A DNA stretch of 64,000 nt from Marinomonas alcarazii (GTDB lineage Bacteria > Pseudomonadota > Gammaproteobacteria > Pseudomonadales > Marinomonadaceae), in assembly GCF_003208215.1 (NCBI RefSeq), contig NZ_QKLW01000001.1, positions 762,234 to 826,233 on the forward strand, given 5' to 3'. Both the position numbers and the translations under genes were made by a program. Under the pieces are notes generated by a model, which was given only the letters and a program-made list of their open reading frames with translations, was not told the origin of the DNA and did not search any database. Positions 48,545 to 57,853 of this stretch are shown here, in pieces; positions within the stretch are counted from its first letter, which is position 1; every line of letters starts with the position of its first letter.

Positions 48545-51274
48545 ATGGCGAAAGCGGCTTTTCCTGCTACTTATCGAGTCGGTATTGATTTAGGGACAAC
48601 CAATTGTGTTGTCTCTTACACGCCGATTAATAGCGATGTTTCTGTCTGTGCAGAAAGCGAACCCGAACTCTTGTCGATTCCTCAAGTGATGGCGGATGGT
48701 TCTGTACAAGAGTTCGTATATTTGCCAAGTGCTATTTATGTCTTAGCGTCTGATGAAGTGGGTAAAATCGATCCTGTTTTGCCTTGGCGTCATTGTGATA
48801 AAGAGCGAGTTGTTGGTGTTGGAGCTTTGGCTCTTGGCCAGCGACGAGCAGGGCAATTGATACAAAGTGCGAAAAGCTGGCTTAGCCATCGTCAGGTTGA
48901 TAGGCGATCAGCCATTTTGCCTTGGGCAAGTGAGTTCTCGAAAAAGCTCAGTCCATTAGATGCGAGTAGAATACTCTTGTCGCACATTAAGCAAAGCTGG
49001 GATTACCGCTTTGCTGATGCACCATTAGAATATCAATCCATTGCCTTGACCTTACCTGCTTCCTTTGATGAAGAAGCGAGAGCTTTAACGTTGGAAGCAG
49101 CCAAGCTAGCAGGTTTAAAGGATTTGTACCTTCTTGAAGAGCCACAAGCGGCTTGCTATCACTATATAAGCGATGATGAAAAACTCGCGGCCATAGCAGA
49201 TAAGAAAATGCTTTTAGTGGTGGATATTGGCGGGGGTACCAGCGATTTTAGTTTGGTTGCAATTAAGCCTGTGTCGTCAAAGGGGAAGAATGTTTCTCTT
49301 AAGCGTATTGCGGTAGGCGAGCATTTATTACTTGGTGGCGATAACCTTGATCAAGCCTTGGCATTTCAGCTAGACCCCAAACAGATTTCAGCATTGTCTG
49401 CCTCGCGCTTAGCCGCGTTGGTTCAGCAAACTCGTCAGGCTAAAGAAACGCTATTAGGTGAAAATGCACCAGAGTCATTAACCATTACCGTACTGGGCGG
49501 CGGCAGTCGTCTAATTGGTGGTTCGCAAAAGTTTGATGTTTTCAGAAATACCTTGTTAGAGCAAATAACCAGTGGTTTTTTTCCTTTAGTGGATGCGGCT
49601 GACAAGGTGCAAAAAAGCGATTACGCCATGCATACCTTGGGTTTGCCCTATGAATCGGACCCTGCTTTCACTCGTCATTTAGCGGCATTTTTGCAACAGC
49701 ATAGGTCGGCCATTGAAGCTGCGACAGGTTCGGGTATGCCTGATGCGGTGTTGTTTAATGGTGGTTTATTTAATAGCCCAGTATTAAAAGCACGTTTGTT
49801 AGAGCAACTTAACGATTGGCGTGCTGAGCCTATCCTTGCTTGCGCAGCGGATGAACCTAACGATGCTGTTGCCAAAGGCGCAGTGAAGTATTTAACTGCT
49901 TTGGCGGGAGAAAGTGCACGCATTGAAAGTGGTGTGGCACACAGTTTGTATTTGCAAGTAGGAGATGATCAATTTGTTGGTATCTTGCCGAAAGGTACCT
50001 TAAAAGGCGATGCCATCGTTTTAGAGCAAGAGTTTTTTGTCACCTTGGGGCAGCAAGTTCAGTTTCCTTTATATCGCTCTGATGACCATATTGATTGTGC
50101 GGTTGGTACAGTGCGTAACCAAGAGGGCTTACATTATATTTCTACCTTGATGACCGAGCTGGACGGCTCTATCGACTCTGAAGAAGTGCCTGTAAAGCTG
50201 TCGGTACAAATGACCGAAGTGGGTGTCTTACAAGTTGAGCTAAAAGCTAACAATAAACAAGACCAATGGCGTTTGGATTTTTCAACACATGCCAGTTCTT
50301 CTCAAGAGTCTGCACAAGCAGATGAAAGCGGTTTGCTTCATGCCAATATGGGGCAAGCAGAAGAGCACTTGGCTAAATGCTTTTCTAGTGTAGGACAAAA
50401 ACAACATCCTGATCTGGTGAAATCACTTAAGCAGGATTTGGATCAGTTGCTTGGCAATCGAGATGTCTGGAATCTTGCAACGTCTCGACGTTTGGTTGAT
50501 AAGCTTTTAAGTTTGAAGTCAGGTCGAACCAAAAGTGCTCAACATGAGCGACAATGGTTACAGCTCATGGGGTATTGTTTGCGTCCAGGCTTTGGTGCCA
50601 CCGATGATTTAGCTCGTGTTCAGCAAGTGGTGAACATTACTAAAGCGGGGGCTCAGTATGATACTGCGCCAGTTTGGGGGCAATATTGGACCTTATATCG
50701 CCGTATTGCTGGTGGTTTATCCGTTGAGCAGCAAACGCATTTGTTTAAGCAGTTTAGCCAATATTATTCACCATCAGGGCAGCGATCTCGTGACAAAATG
50801 AAGGCGCTGACCACTAAGTCGAGTGATGATCTGATTCGTCTAGTTGGCGCGCTAGAACGCCTGTCGAATGAAGACAAAACCGTAACCATAGATTGGCTGC
50901 TAAAGCGTTTGCAAAAGACCTCGGAGCCAGACACCGCTTGGTGGACGATAGGACGCATAGCCTCACGTCATCTTTTATCTGGCAAGCAAGAGGAGAGAAT
51001 TGCAGAAGAAACACTTTTTCCGATTTTAGAAACTGTCCTCAAGGAAGATTGGAAGAAGCGTAAGCAAGCTGGATTGGCTGCGGTGTTAATGAGCCAGGTG
51101 AGCGTTGGGGAATCTGATAAGCTGAGCGCGTTTCGAAAGAAAGTCGCGAATAAACTCAAAAAAGACAAATGCCCCGCTCAATGGTTGGAGCGTTTAGAAA
51201 GTCAAATCGAGATTAACAGCGACGAATTGAATGCCTTGGTCGGTGAGAGCTTGCCAATTGGTTTACGCCTATAA
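48545..51274 (+). CDS. Divergent Hsp70-family protein with long C-terminal extension
   Basis: 909 residues. ATPase motifs: VGIDLGTTNCVVSY (D15), QSAKSWLSH (K110), LLEEPQAACYHY (E199), VVDIGGGTSDFSL (D227), and VLFNGGLFNS. The Hsp70 core ends near residue 580. A further 300 or so residues, helical and rich in Lys/Arg and Trp, match what is known as a DUF3731-type extension; that label is from memory of the family, not a search. It shares motifs such as SAKSWL and LGGDN with the preceding Hsp70, so the two are likely tandem paralogues. Starts 3 nt after it. Confidence 0.86.
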   Translation: MAKAAFPATYRVGIDLGTTNCVVSYTPINSDVSVCAESEPELLSIPQVMADGSVQEFVYLPSAIYVLASDEVGKIDPVLPWRHCDKERVVGVGALALGQRRAGQLIQSAKSWLSHRQVDRRSAILPWASEFSKKLSPLDASRILLSHIKQSWDYRFADAPLEYQSIALTLPASFDEEARALTLEAAKLAGLKDLYLLEEPQAACYHYISDDEKLAAIADKKMLLVVDIGGGTSDFSLVAIKPVSSKGKNVSLKRIAVGEHLLLGGDNLDQALAFQLDPKQISALSASRLAALVQQTRQAKETLLGENAPESLTITVLGGGSRLIGGSQKFDVFRNTLLEQITSGFFPLVDAADKVQKSDYAMHTLGLPYESDPAFTRHLAAFLQQHRSAIEAATGSGMPDAVLFNGGLFNSPVLKARLLEQLNDWRAEPILACAADEPNDAVAKGAVKYLTALAGESARIESGVAHSLYLQVGDDQFVGILPKGTLKGDAIVLEQEFFVTLGQQVQFPLYRSDDHIDCAVGTVRNQEGLHYISTLMTELDGSIDSEEVPVKLSVQMTEVGVLQVELKANNKQDQWRLDFSTHASSSQESAQADESGLLHANMGQAEEHLAKCFSSVGQKQHPDLVKSLKQDLDQLLGNRDVWNLATSRRLVDKLLSLKSGRTKSAQHERQWLQLMGYCLRPGFGATDDLARVQQVVNITKAGAQYDTAPVWGQYWTLYRRIAGGLSVEQQTHLFKQFSQYYSPSGQRSRDKMKALTTKSSDDLIRLVGALERLSNEDKTVTIDWLLKRLQKTSEPDTAWWTIGRIASRHLLSGKQEERIAEETLFPILETVLKEDWKKRKQAGLAAVLMSQVSVGESDKLSAFRKKVANKLKKDKCPAQWLERLESQIEINSDELNALVGESLPIGLRL

Positions 51275-51314
51275 CGTGCCAATTTTTCGACTTTGTCACC
51301 AAAGTGTTTAAAGA

Positions 51315-52502
51315 CTATTCGTATTTCTTTTTCGCTTTGGTGACTTTCTCTAGGTACATTTTGGATTCTGATCTAGGGTGGTCGTACCTAAGCTTCTTAT
51401 AGACGTTACTAGTGGATGTTTGATTAATTTTGTTCATCGCTCTCGTTCGGTCATTAGGATCAAAGGTTTTTAACACATTGCCTGTGCCACCATTATAGGC
51501 CGATATCATAGAGTATTCTTGACTGATCTTGTTGCTGACTTTAACAAGATAGCGCGTTTGCAAAATATGTAGGTAAGCGCTGCCAATATCAATGTTGTTT
51601 TCTGGTACAAACAACACCTCTTTAGTCGGCTCCCCTGATTTTTTCTTCACTAAGTTATAAACATCTCGTCCAGCTGTCGCCGGAACAACTTGCATCAAAC
51701 CGTAGGCGTTCGCTGGGCTAACTGCATAGGGGTTAAACGAGCTTTCCGTTTCTATGATTCCGTAGATAAGCGCCGGAGATAGGTTGTAGCGTTTCGCAGC
51801 AGCGATGACATATTGGCTGTATTTTTCTTGTCTTAGGTGCTCATGTTGTGGGGCGAGATTGAACTCTACTGCATAAACGGATTTGCCATTTGAGCTGGAT
51901 CGTTTCAATTGTTTAGACACTAAATAATCGGCATAGCGTTCTGCTCGCCAGCGATATTGAACAACCTTGCCATCGTGATCTATGACCTGAGGGTACAAGA
52001 AGGGGACGCCTTCCGTATCCGGTGCATCGCTCGAAAAAATATCCGTTTTAGACGGGTCAGAGGTGGTGAGTAACGTGGTTGATACCGCTTGCTTTAGGGT
52101 TTCAAGCGGTCGATCCGTGGTTAATGTTTCGACCCGAACTGTGCCTTTTTCAAAATCGACGATTGTTCTCGCTTGATAATCATTGGTGTATTTTACGTAC
52201 TTTTTCTTTTCGGGTAACTCGCTATTATCCTTGCCCCATCGCTTATTCACTTTCTGATCAAGTTCGGCGTATAAGGCTCTTATTGCTTCAATATCAGCCC
52301 GAATAACTTTGCTAGTGGCTTTTACCTGCTTGGCAATGGCTTTTACATCTTTTATGTCGTCTGCCTCTTTAATTTGATTGGAAAGTGTATTAACAGAATC
52401 CACAGAATTGAAGGACAGTGACATAGATTCACAGCCATTTAATGTTAATAATAAAGGGCCAATCAATACAAAGCGGGACTGGCGGACGATACTCTTTAGC
52501 AT
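51315..52502 (-). CDS. mltC: MltC-type membrane-bound lytic murein transglycosylase
   Basis: 395-residue lipoprotein (lipobox LNGC, C24). An N-terminal MltC-like domain is followed by an SLT domain with catalytic Glu E253 in ETESSFNPYAV, then NAYGLMQVVPATAG and ISAYNGGTGNV. Cleaves glycan strands with anhydro-muropeptide formation at the outer membrane. The ATG at 52502 has AGAGG 7 nt upstream. It lies 27 nt downstream of the OsmC-YcaO gene on the same strand, so they are probably one transcript. Confidence 0.88.
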   Translation of the reverse strand: MLKSIVRQSRFVLIGPLLLTLNGCESMSLSFNSVDSVNTLSNQIKEADDIKDVKAIAKQVKATSKVIRADIEAIRALYAELDQKVNKRWGKDNSELPEKKKYVKYTNDYQARTIVDFEKGTVRVETLTTDRPLETLKQAVSTTLLTTSDPSKTDIFSSDAPDTEGVPFLYPQVIDHDGKVVQYRWRAERYADYLVSKQLKRSSSNGKSVYAVEFNLAPQHEHLRQEKYSQYVIAAAKRYNLSPALIYGIIETESSFNPYAVSPANAYGLMQVVPATAGRDVYNLVKKKSGEPTKEVLFVPENNIDIGSAYLHILQTRYLVKVSNKISQEYSMISAYNGGTGNVLKTFDPNDRTRAMNKINQTSTSNVYKKLRYDHPRSESKMYLEKVTKAKKKYE

Positions 52503-52529
52503 TAAATGGCCTCTCATGGTGTACGTTTT

Positions 52530-54716
52530 TTATTTCAATGAATGTGCTTTACGCGCTTGATGAAGTTTCTTATAACTTTCAATTAAGCGCAAATGTGGTT
52601 CAATGCCTTCAAGTTGCATGCTGGTTTTGGTTAAACCGTAAAAGCGCACATCGCCTTTAACGGAGCCAATAACGTTATCGATGACTTCTTTACCAAACAT
52701 TCGGCTGAAGCTATGAACAAAATGATCCAGTTCTAATTCATCGTCTAGAGTGACTTCTAGTACACAATTCATGGCTTGATAAAATAAGCCTCGCTCCGCT
52801 GTGTTGTCGTTGAATTGTAAAAATTCACCCACCAGTTCTAGTGCGTCTTCATGGGCACCAAGAGCCAAGTAAATTAGAATCTTAAGCTCCATAATGGTTA
52901 ACTGTCCCCAGACGGTATTTTCATCAAATACAATGCCAATCAAGGTTGGGATGTCGGTATAGTTATCTAGTTGACTTTCTTCTAGACGATTAACTAAGTC
53001 TTCTAATTGATCATCACTTAAGGCATGTAGGTTTAGAATATCTTCACGATAATCCAGCGCTTTGTTGGTATTATCCCAAACTAAGTCTTCTACTGGATAG
53101 ACTTCGGAATAATCTGGAACCAAAATACGACAAGCGGCAGCGCCTAAGTCTGTTAACTCGGCTACATACACTTCTTTATCTAGGTCCTCTAAGATACCAA
53201 ATAACGCATTAGCTTCTTCTTCGCTGGTCCCAGAAAAGTCCCATTCGACAAAATCATAGTCAGCTTGGTCACTGAAGAAGCGCCAAGAAATAACGCCTGT
53301 TGAGTCAATAAAGTGTTCAACGAAGTTTTCTGGTTCTGTAACGGCCATACTGTTAAAGGTAGGCTTTGGTACATCGTTTAAGCCTTCGAAACTACGTCCT
53401 TGCATTAACTCAGTTAAACTACGTTCTAAAGCAACTTCGAAACTTGGGTGAGCACCAAAAGAAGCAAACACACCGCCAGTTCTTGGGTTCATTAATGTAA
53501 CGTTCATGACTGGGAACTGGCCACCAAGCGACGCGTCTTTCACTAGGATTGGAAAGCCTTGTTCTTCTAGCCCTTTGATGCCAGCAAGGATGCTTGGGTA
53601 TTGTTCCAACACTGCCATTGGTACATCCGGCAAGACAATCTCGTCTTCGATAATCTGGCGTTTTACCGCACGCTCGATGATTTCAGATAAGCATTGTACT
53701 TGCGCTTCTTGTTGGTTATTACCCGCGCTCATGCCGTTGCTTAAGAATAAGTTTTCGATGAGGTTTGATGGGAAATAAACCGTTTCCCCATCGGATTTGC
53801 GTGTGTAAGGAATGGTGCAAATACCACGGGCTTTATTGCCTGAGTTTGTATCGATCAAGTGTGAGCCGCGCAGCTCATCGTCTGGATTGTAAATCTCCAA
53901 GCAGTAATCATCTAAGATGCCTTCCGGTAAGGAATCGTCTTCTGTTAATGCAAACCATTTTTCATTCGGGTAATGAACAAAATCACTGTTAGCGATTTCG
54001 GTACCAAAAAACTGATCATTATAGAAAAAGTTGTTGTTTAAACGTTCGATGAATTCCCCAAGAGCAGAACACAGAGCGCTTTCTTTAGAGGCGCCTTTGC
54101 CGTTGGTAAAGCACATTGGAGAGGCTGCATCACGAATGTGCAACGACCAAACGTTTGGCACTATGTTACGCCAAGATGATATTTCAATTTTCATCCCAAG
54201 ATCGGCTAACATAGCCGTCATGTTACTGATGGTTTCTTCCAGTGGTAAGTCTTTCCCAGGAATGAAAGTGTTGGATGAGCCGTCTGGTTGGCCCATTAAC
54301 ATAGCATTGGCGTCAGCGTCTAAGTTTTCAACGGTCTCAATTTTGAATTCAGGACCAGTTTGTACGACTTTTTTTACTGTGCAGCGATCAATAGAGCGCA
54401 AAATGCCTTGGCGGTCTTTATCTGAAATATCGTCAGGCAGCTCGACATGAATTTGAAAAATCTGATTATAACGGTCTTCTGGGTCGACGATATTATTCTG
54501 AGACAAGCGAATATTGTCTGTCGAGATATCGCGAGACTTACAATATACCTTGACGAAATAGGCGGCACATAACGCAGAGGAAGCTAGGAAATAATCAAAT
54601 GGACTGGGTGCTGAGCCATCGCCTTTGTAGCGTATTGGCTGATCTGCAGTGACGGTAAAATCATCAAACTTGGCTTCTAGTCTGAGATTGTCGAGAAAAT
54701 TAACTTTGATTTCCAT
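52530..54716 (-). CDS. OsmC domain-YcaO domain fusion protein
   Basis: 728 residues. Residues 1-130 are OsmC-like, with two candidate catalytic cysteines (C50 in SSALCAAY and C112 in DRCTVKK) of the kind that reduce organic hydroperoxides. Residues 150-600 are YcaO-like, with ATP/Mg-binding GEFIERLNN and CLSEIIERAVKR and the C-terminal tail of E. coli YcaO. E. coli YcaO supports methylthiolation of ribosomal protein S12. The role of the fused OsmC part is unknown. Cytoplasmic; length exceeds E. coli YcaO by about 140 residues because of the fusion. Confidence 0.87.
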   Translation of the reverse strand: MEIKVNFLDNLRLEAKFDDFTVTADQPIRYKGDGSAPSPFDYFLASSALCAAYFVKVYCKSRDISTDNIRLSQNNIVDPEDRYNQIFQIHVELPDDISDKDRQGILRSIDRCTVKKVVQTGPEFKIETVENLDADANAMLMGQPDGSSNTFIPGKDLPLEETISNMTAMLADLGMKIEISSWRNIVPNVWSLHIRDAASPMCFTNGKGASKESALCSALGEFIERLNNNFFYNDQFFGTEIANSDFVHYPNEKWFALTEDDSLPEGILDDYCLEIYNPDDELRGSHLIDTNSGNKARGICTIPYTRKSDGETVYFPSNLIENLFLSNGMSAGNNQQEAQVQCLSEIIERAVKRQIIEDEIVLPDVPMAVLEQYPSILAGIKGLEEQGFPILVKDASLGGQFPVMNVTLMNPRTGGVFASFGAHPSFEVALERSLTELMQGRSFEGLNDVPKPTFNSMAVTEPENFVEHFIDSTGVISWRFFSDQADYDFVEWDFSGTSEEEANALFGILEDLDKEVYVAELTDLGAAACRILVPDYSEVYPVEDLVWDNTNKALDYREDILNLHALSDDQLEDLVNRLEESQLDNYTDIPTLIGIVFDENTVWGQLTIMELKILIYLALGAHEDALELVGEFLQFNDNTAERGLFYQAMNCVLEVTLDDELELDHFVHSFSRMFGKEVIDNVIGSVKGDVRFYGLTKTSMQLEGIEPHLRLIESYKKLHQARKAHSLK

Positions 54717-54757
54717 TGAAACGTATTTCCACTAAATAGGGCGTATGTGCAGGACAG

Positions 54758-54808
54758 TTATCGAGCTAAGAGGTCGATAAAAAATGATAGAGAGATTATC
54801 TTCGATAA
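54758..54808 (-). promoter_or_regulatory. Two TTATC/GATAA dyads upstream of the OsmC-YcaO gene
   Basis: TTATCGA-N9-TCGATAA (54758-54780) has perfect 7-nt arms. TTATC-TTC-GATAA (54796-54808) repeats the same half-site. They lie 42 and 80 nt upstream of the start codon. The pattern suggests a regulator site; which regulator is unknown. Confidence 0.35.
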
Positions 54809-54925
54809 GAGGGGGGTGAGTAAAATCAAATTGGCCATTTTAAAACAAATTGCCTTCTTTTCAGTTTTAGTTTGCCCAATTGCATTATAAAACTTCATAA
54901 GAAGGCTTTATTTTGTACTTTGCGA

Positions 54926-55750
54926 TTAGCTTTTCAGGCGTCTGATGTTGATTAGAATAGGGCTTCCTGTCATAGGGTCGGGCATAAGGTCGCAATCAAC
55001 ACCGTAGAGTTCACGTACCAGCTCTTTGGTCATAATGTCTTTTGGACTCCCTTGCGTCAATATTTCACCTTCTTTCATGGCGATGATATGGTCTGAATAT
55101 CGACACGCACTTGGTAAATCATGAACAACCATCGCTAATGTTTTACCTTGCCGAGATAGATTTCGTATCAGCTCGAAAACTTCGATCTGGTGGCCAAGAT
55201 CAAGTGCAGATGTTGGTTCATCTAACAGTAATAAAGGCGTTTCTTGTGCAATGGACATAGCTATCCAAGCGCGCTGACGTTGACCACCTGACAAGGTGTC
55301 CAGTAGACGGTCTTTTAAACCCTCAAGATCTGCAGCCTGCAAAGCATATTTTATGGCTTCTTGGTCATCCATTGCCCATTGTCTTAATAAGCTTTGGTGT
55401 GGATGACGGCCAAATCGTATGAGTTCTTCTATGGTGATGCCATCAGGTGCCAAAGTGTCTTGTGGTAATAGGGCAAGACGACGAGCCACTTCCTTAGATG
55501 GCAATGAGTGGATATCTTTACCATCTAACATTACAACGCCTGAACTGGGCGTATGAACACGAGATAGTCCGTTCAATAAAGTGGATTTTCCACAGCCATT
55601 TGGCCCGACAATCGCCGTTACTTGGCCTTCTGGTAAGGTAACGTTTAATTGATCGATAATGCTTATTTTGCCATGTTTTAGACTTAGTTTATCTGCGCTA
55701 AGGCTGGCGCTAAAAGTGTTGGGCTTTTGTTTAAAAGCAGTAGCTGTCAT
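54926..55750 (-). CDS. Ferric-siderophore ABC ATPase, FecE/FepC type
   Basis: 274 residues. Walker A GPNGCGKS near 52-59, signature LSGGQRQRAW near 157, Walker B LLLLDEPTSALD near 177-188. Drives import of iron-siderophore across the inner membrane. Last of a four-gene operon; overlaps the upstream permease by 4 nt. Confidence 0.9.
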   Translation of the reverse strand: MTATAFKQKPNTFSASLSADKLSLKHGKISIIDQLNVTLPEGQVTAIVGPNGCGKSTLLNGLSRVHTPSSGVVMLDGKDIHSLPSKEVARRLALLPQDTLAPDGITIEELIRFGRHPHQSLLRQWAMDDQEAIKYALQAADLEGLKDRLLDTLSGGQRQRAWIAMSIAQETPLLLLDEPTSALDLGHQIEVFELIRNLSRQGKTLAMVVHDLPSACRYSDHIIAMKEGEILTQGSPKDIMTKELVRELYGVDCDLMPDPMTGSPILINIRRLKS

Positions 55751-56832
55751 AACGAACTCCTTGAAGAGCGTCTAACGAGTATCCAAATTAAATAAGGTCC
55801 ACCTATCACAGCAGTCACAATGCCTACTGGTAATTCGATAGGAGATAAAACAGTTCGCCCAAATAGATCGGAGAGCATCATAACCAGTGCACCAGTGAGC
55901 GCGGAACTAATAAGAGGAATACCTCGATAGCGAGAAAGAACACGGGCAATTTCAGGTCCAACCAACGCAACTAAACCAACCGGCCCAGCGACAGCGACAG
56001 CCAGTCCAGTTAAGGTAATACACAGAATTAGCGCGAGTATTCTGATGTGTTTTATATTGGCACCAAGCCCAGTAATAACCTGATCTGAAAAAGGTAATAG
56101 AGCAAATTGTCTTGAAAACAAAAGACAGCCAATGACACAAATGGCAATGCCAATACTCAACGTATTGACCATGAAAGGATCGCGAGCACTGAGACTTCCG
56201 ACCGTCCATGGATACGCGCTATTGGCAACATCAATACTGACTTGGCTTAATAAGAGCTGAGTTACTGCGCCAGCTATAGCGCCAATCCCAATGCCTGCAA
56301 CAATGAAGCGATAGCCACGAGTGCCACTTCCACCAGCCAAGCCAAATGCCAATGCTGTTGCGGTTGCTGCGCCTGCTAGGGCCATAAAGGAAGGGGCCAA
56401 GGATACACTCATGCCAACAATGGAGGAGACCGCAAAGGCCATAGCTGCATTGTCGATACCAATGATACCTGGTGTTGCCAAACGATTTCGAGCCATTGTT
56501 TGCATCAAACAACCCGCCAAACTGAAGGCTGCACCGGTATAAATAGCGGCCAATAATCGTGGTAAGCGTAAATCTTTGACAACAAATTGATTCATGGTAT
56601 CACCCTGTCCTAAGAGGACATCAACGACTTCTTTTGGCGAAATAGCCATAGTGCCGCTGCCAAGAGTAATGATGCTGGCAAAAAATAAGACAAGCAAAAG
56701 CCAAGTGTTGCGAACAATCGCTTCTTTCTCTATTAGGATTTGCGCATGTTGGCCAATAGAAACGAGTCTATAGCCATTTGGACTTGTGTTGCTGGTCGGA
56801 GTATCTGGCATGGAAAGGCTTTGGTTAATCAT
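55747..56832 (-). CDS. Ferric-siderophore ABC permease, FecD type
   Basis: 361-residue BtuCD-type permease with about ten membrane helices; signature blocks RLPRLLAAIYTGAAFSLAG and GPVGLVALVGPEIAR. An N-terminal extension of some 35 residues precedes the first helix. Overlaps both neighbours by 4 nt, forming a heterodimer with the next permease. Confidence 0.88.
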   Translation of the reverse strand: MINQSLSMPDTPTSNTSPNGYRLVSIGQHAQILIEKEAIVRNTWLLLVLFFASIITLGSGTMAISPKEVVDVLLGQGDTMNQFVVKDLRLPRLLAAIYTGAAFSLAGCLMQTMARNRLATPGIIGIDNAAMAFAVSSIVGMSVSLAPSFMALAGAATATALAFGLAGGSGTRGYRFIVAGIGIGAIAGAVTQLLLSQVSIDVANSAYPWTVGSLSARDPFMVNTLSIGIAICVIGCLLFSRQFALLPFSDQVITGLGANIKHIRILALILCITLTGLAVAVAGPVGLVALVGPEIARVLSRYRGIPLISSALTGALVMMLSDLFGRTVLSPIELPVGIVTAVIGGPYLIWILVRRSSRSSL

Positions 56833-57848
56833 AATGTGGGCAGCCTACGTGATCGGACAATCAATAAAAGCACAGGGGCACCGACGATGGCGGTGAGCAC
56901 GCCCAGAGGCATTTCTGTAGGTTGTGCGACAAGTCGCGAAATAATGTCAGCACTTATCACAATAATTGGCCCAAGAGGTAAGCATAGCCATAATGTTCTA
57001 CGAATATCAGGGCCAACTAAGGCTCTGGCAGCAAAAGGAACCACTAAGCCGATAAAGGCTACGGGACCGGCTATTGCCGTGGCACCGCCTACGAGCAAGG
57101 CTACCGCGATAATGATAATGCCGCGAATTCGTCTTGGCTTGTGTCCAAGACCAATAGCGACACGCTCACCTAAAGCTAACGAAGCCAGCGGCTTTGCCGT
57201 GTATAGAACGCAAGCAGCGGCAACTAACATGGAAGGCAAAACGGACATTAGCGTGTGGGTGTCACGACCAGCAACACTTCCAGTGACCCAAAAGCGAATT
57301 TCGTCTGCCGCTCTTTGATCGAATAAGAGAATAAGTGACGTCATGGCTAATAGCAGACTAGATAACGCAGCACCAGCAAGTACAAGGCGAATAGGGTCGT
57401 TGTGTTGACCTTGCATACGCGCCGCACCAAGCACACAGATACAGCCAATTAAGGCTCCTAACTGCGCGATGCCAACCGTTAACGTTGCTGTACTGGCTCC
57501 CATGACAAGTGCCATGGCGACGGCAAATGAACTGCCTGCACTGACACCAAGCAAGCCTGGCTCGGCTAAAGGATTACGAGCCACGGCTTGCATTAACGCG
57601 CCAGCAATACCTAGCGTTAAACCAACAAATAATCCAATTAATGTTCTTGTTGAGCGCAGATGGAAAACCGTAAATTCGTCGTCTGGAGAACCGTTACCAA
57701 ATAAGGTTTGAAGGGAAGCCTGAGGGGTTAACCCTCCAGCACCAAATAATAAGCTCAGCAAGCAGCAAAGTGCCAACACAAAAAGTGCTGACACTAAGAC
57801 GGCAAACAATGGTCGCTGAGCTGGAGACTTAAGAAACCAACTTTGCAT
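56829..57848 (-). CDS. Ferric-siderophore ABC permease, FecC type
   Basis: 339 residues. Blocks STRTLIGLFVGLTLGIAGAL, GLLGVSAGSSFAVA and VAFIGLVVPFAARALVGPD identify the FecCD family. First permease after the binding-protein gene (5-nt gap). Confidence 0.88.
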   Translation of the reverse strand: MQSWFLKSPAQRPLFAVLVSALFVLALCCLLSLLFGAGGLTPQASLQTLFGNGSPDDEFTVFHLRSTRTLIGLFVGLTLGIAGALMQAVARNPLAEPGLLGVSAGSSFAVAMALVMGASTATLTVGIAQLGALIGCICVLGAARMQGQHNDPIRLVLAGAALSSLLLAMTSLILLFDQRAADEIRFWVTGSVAGRDTHTLMSVLPSMLVAAACVLYTAKPLASLALGERVAIGLGHKPRRIRGIIIIAVALLVGGATAIAGPVAFIGLVVPFAARALVGPDIRRTLWLCLPLGPIIVISADIISRLVAQPTEMPLGVLTAIVGAPVLLLIVRSRRLPTL

Positions 57849-57853
57849 CGAGT

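Noticed and set aside
51290-51305. ACTTTG/CAAAGT hairpin between the long Hsp70 and mltC as a terminator
   Set aside because: Only 6 bp and no T tract. No convincing terminator was found for this convergent pair.
52530-54716. YcaO gene as part of a RiPP (thiazole/oxazole) cluster
   Set aside because: No precursor peptide, E1-like partner or dehydrogenase gene nearby; the protein resembles E. coli-type YcaO.
54890-54912. CTTC/GAAG hairpin after the FecE-type ATPase
   Set aside because: A 4-bp stem is too weak to call, though a T-rich stretch follows on the minus strand.
56740-57318. 192-codon plus-strand frame across the two iron permease genes
   Set aside because: Antisense to membrane-protein codons and without a ribosome-binding site.
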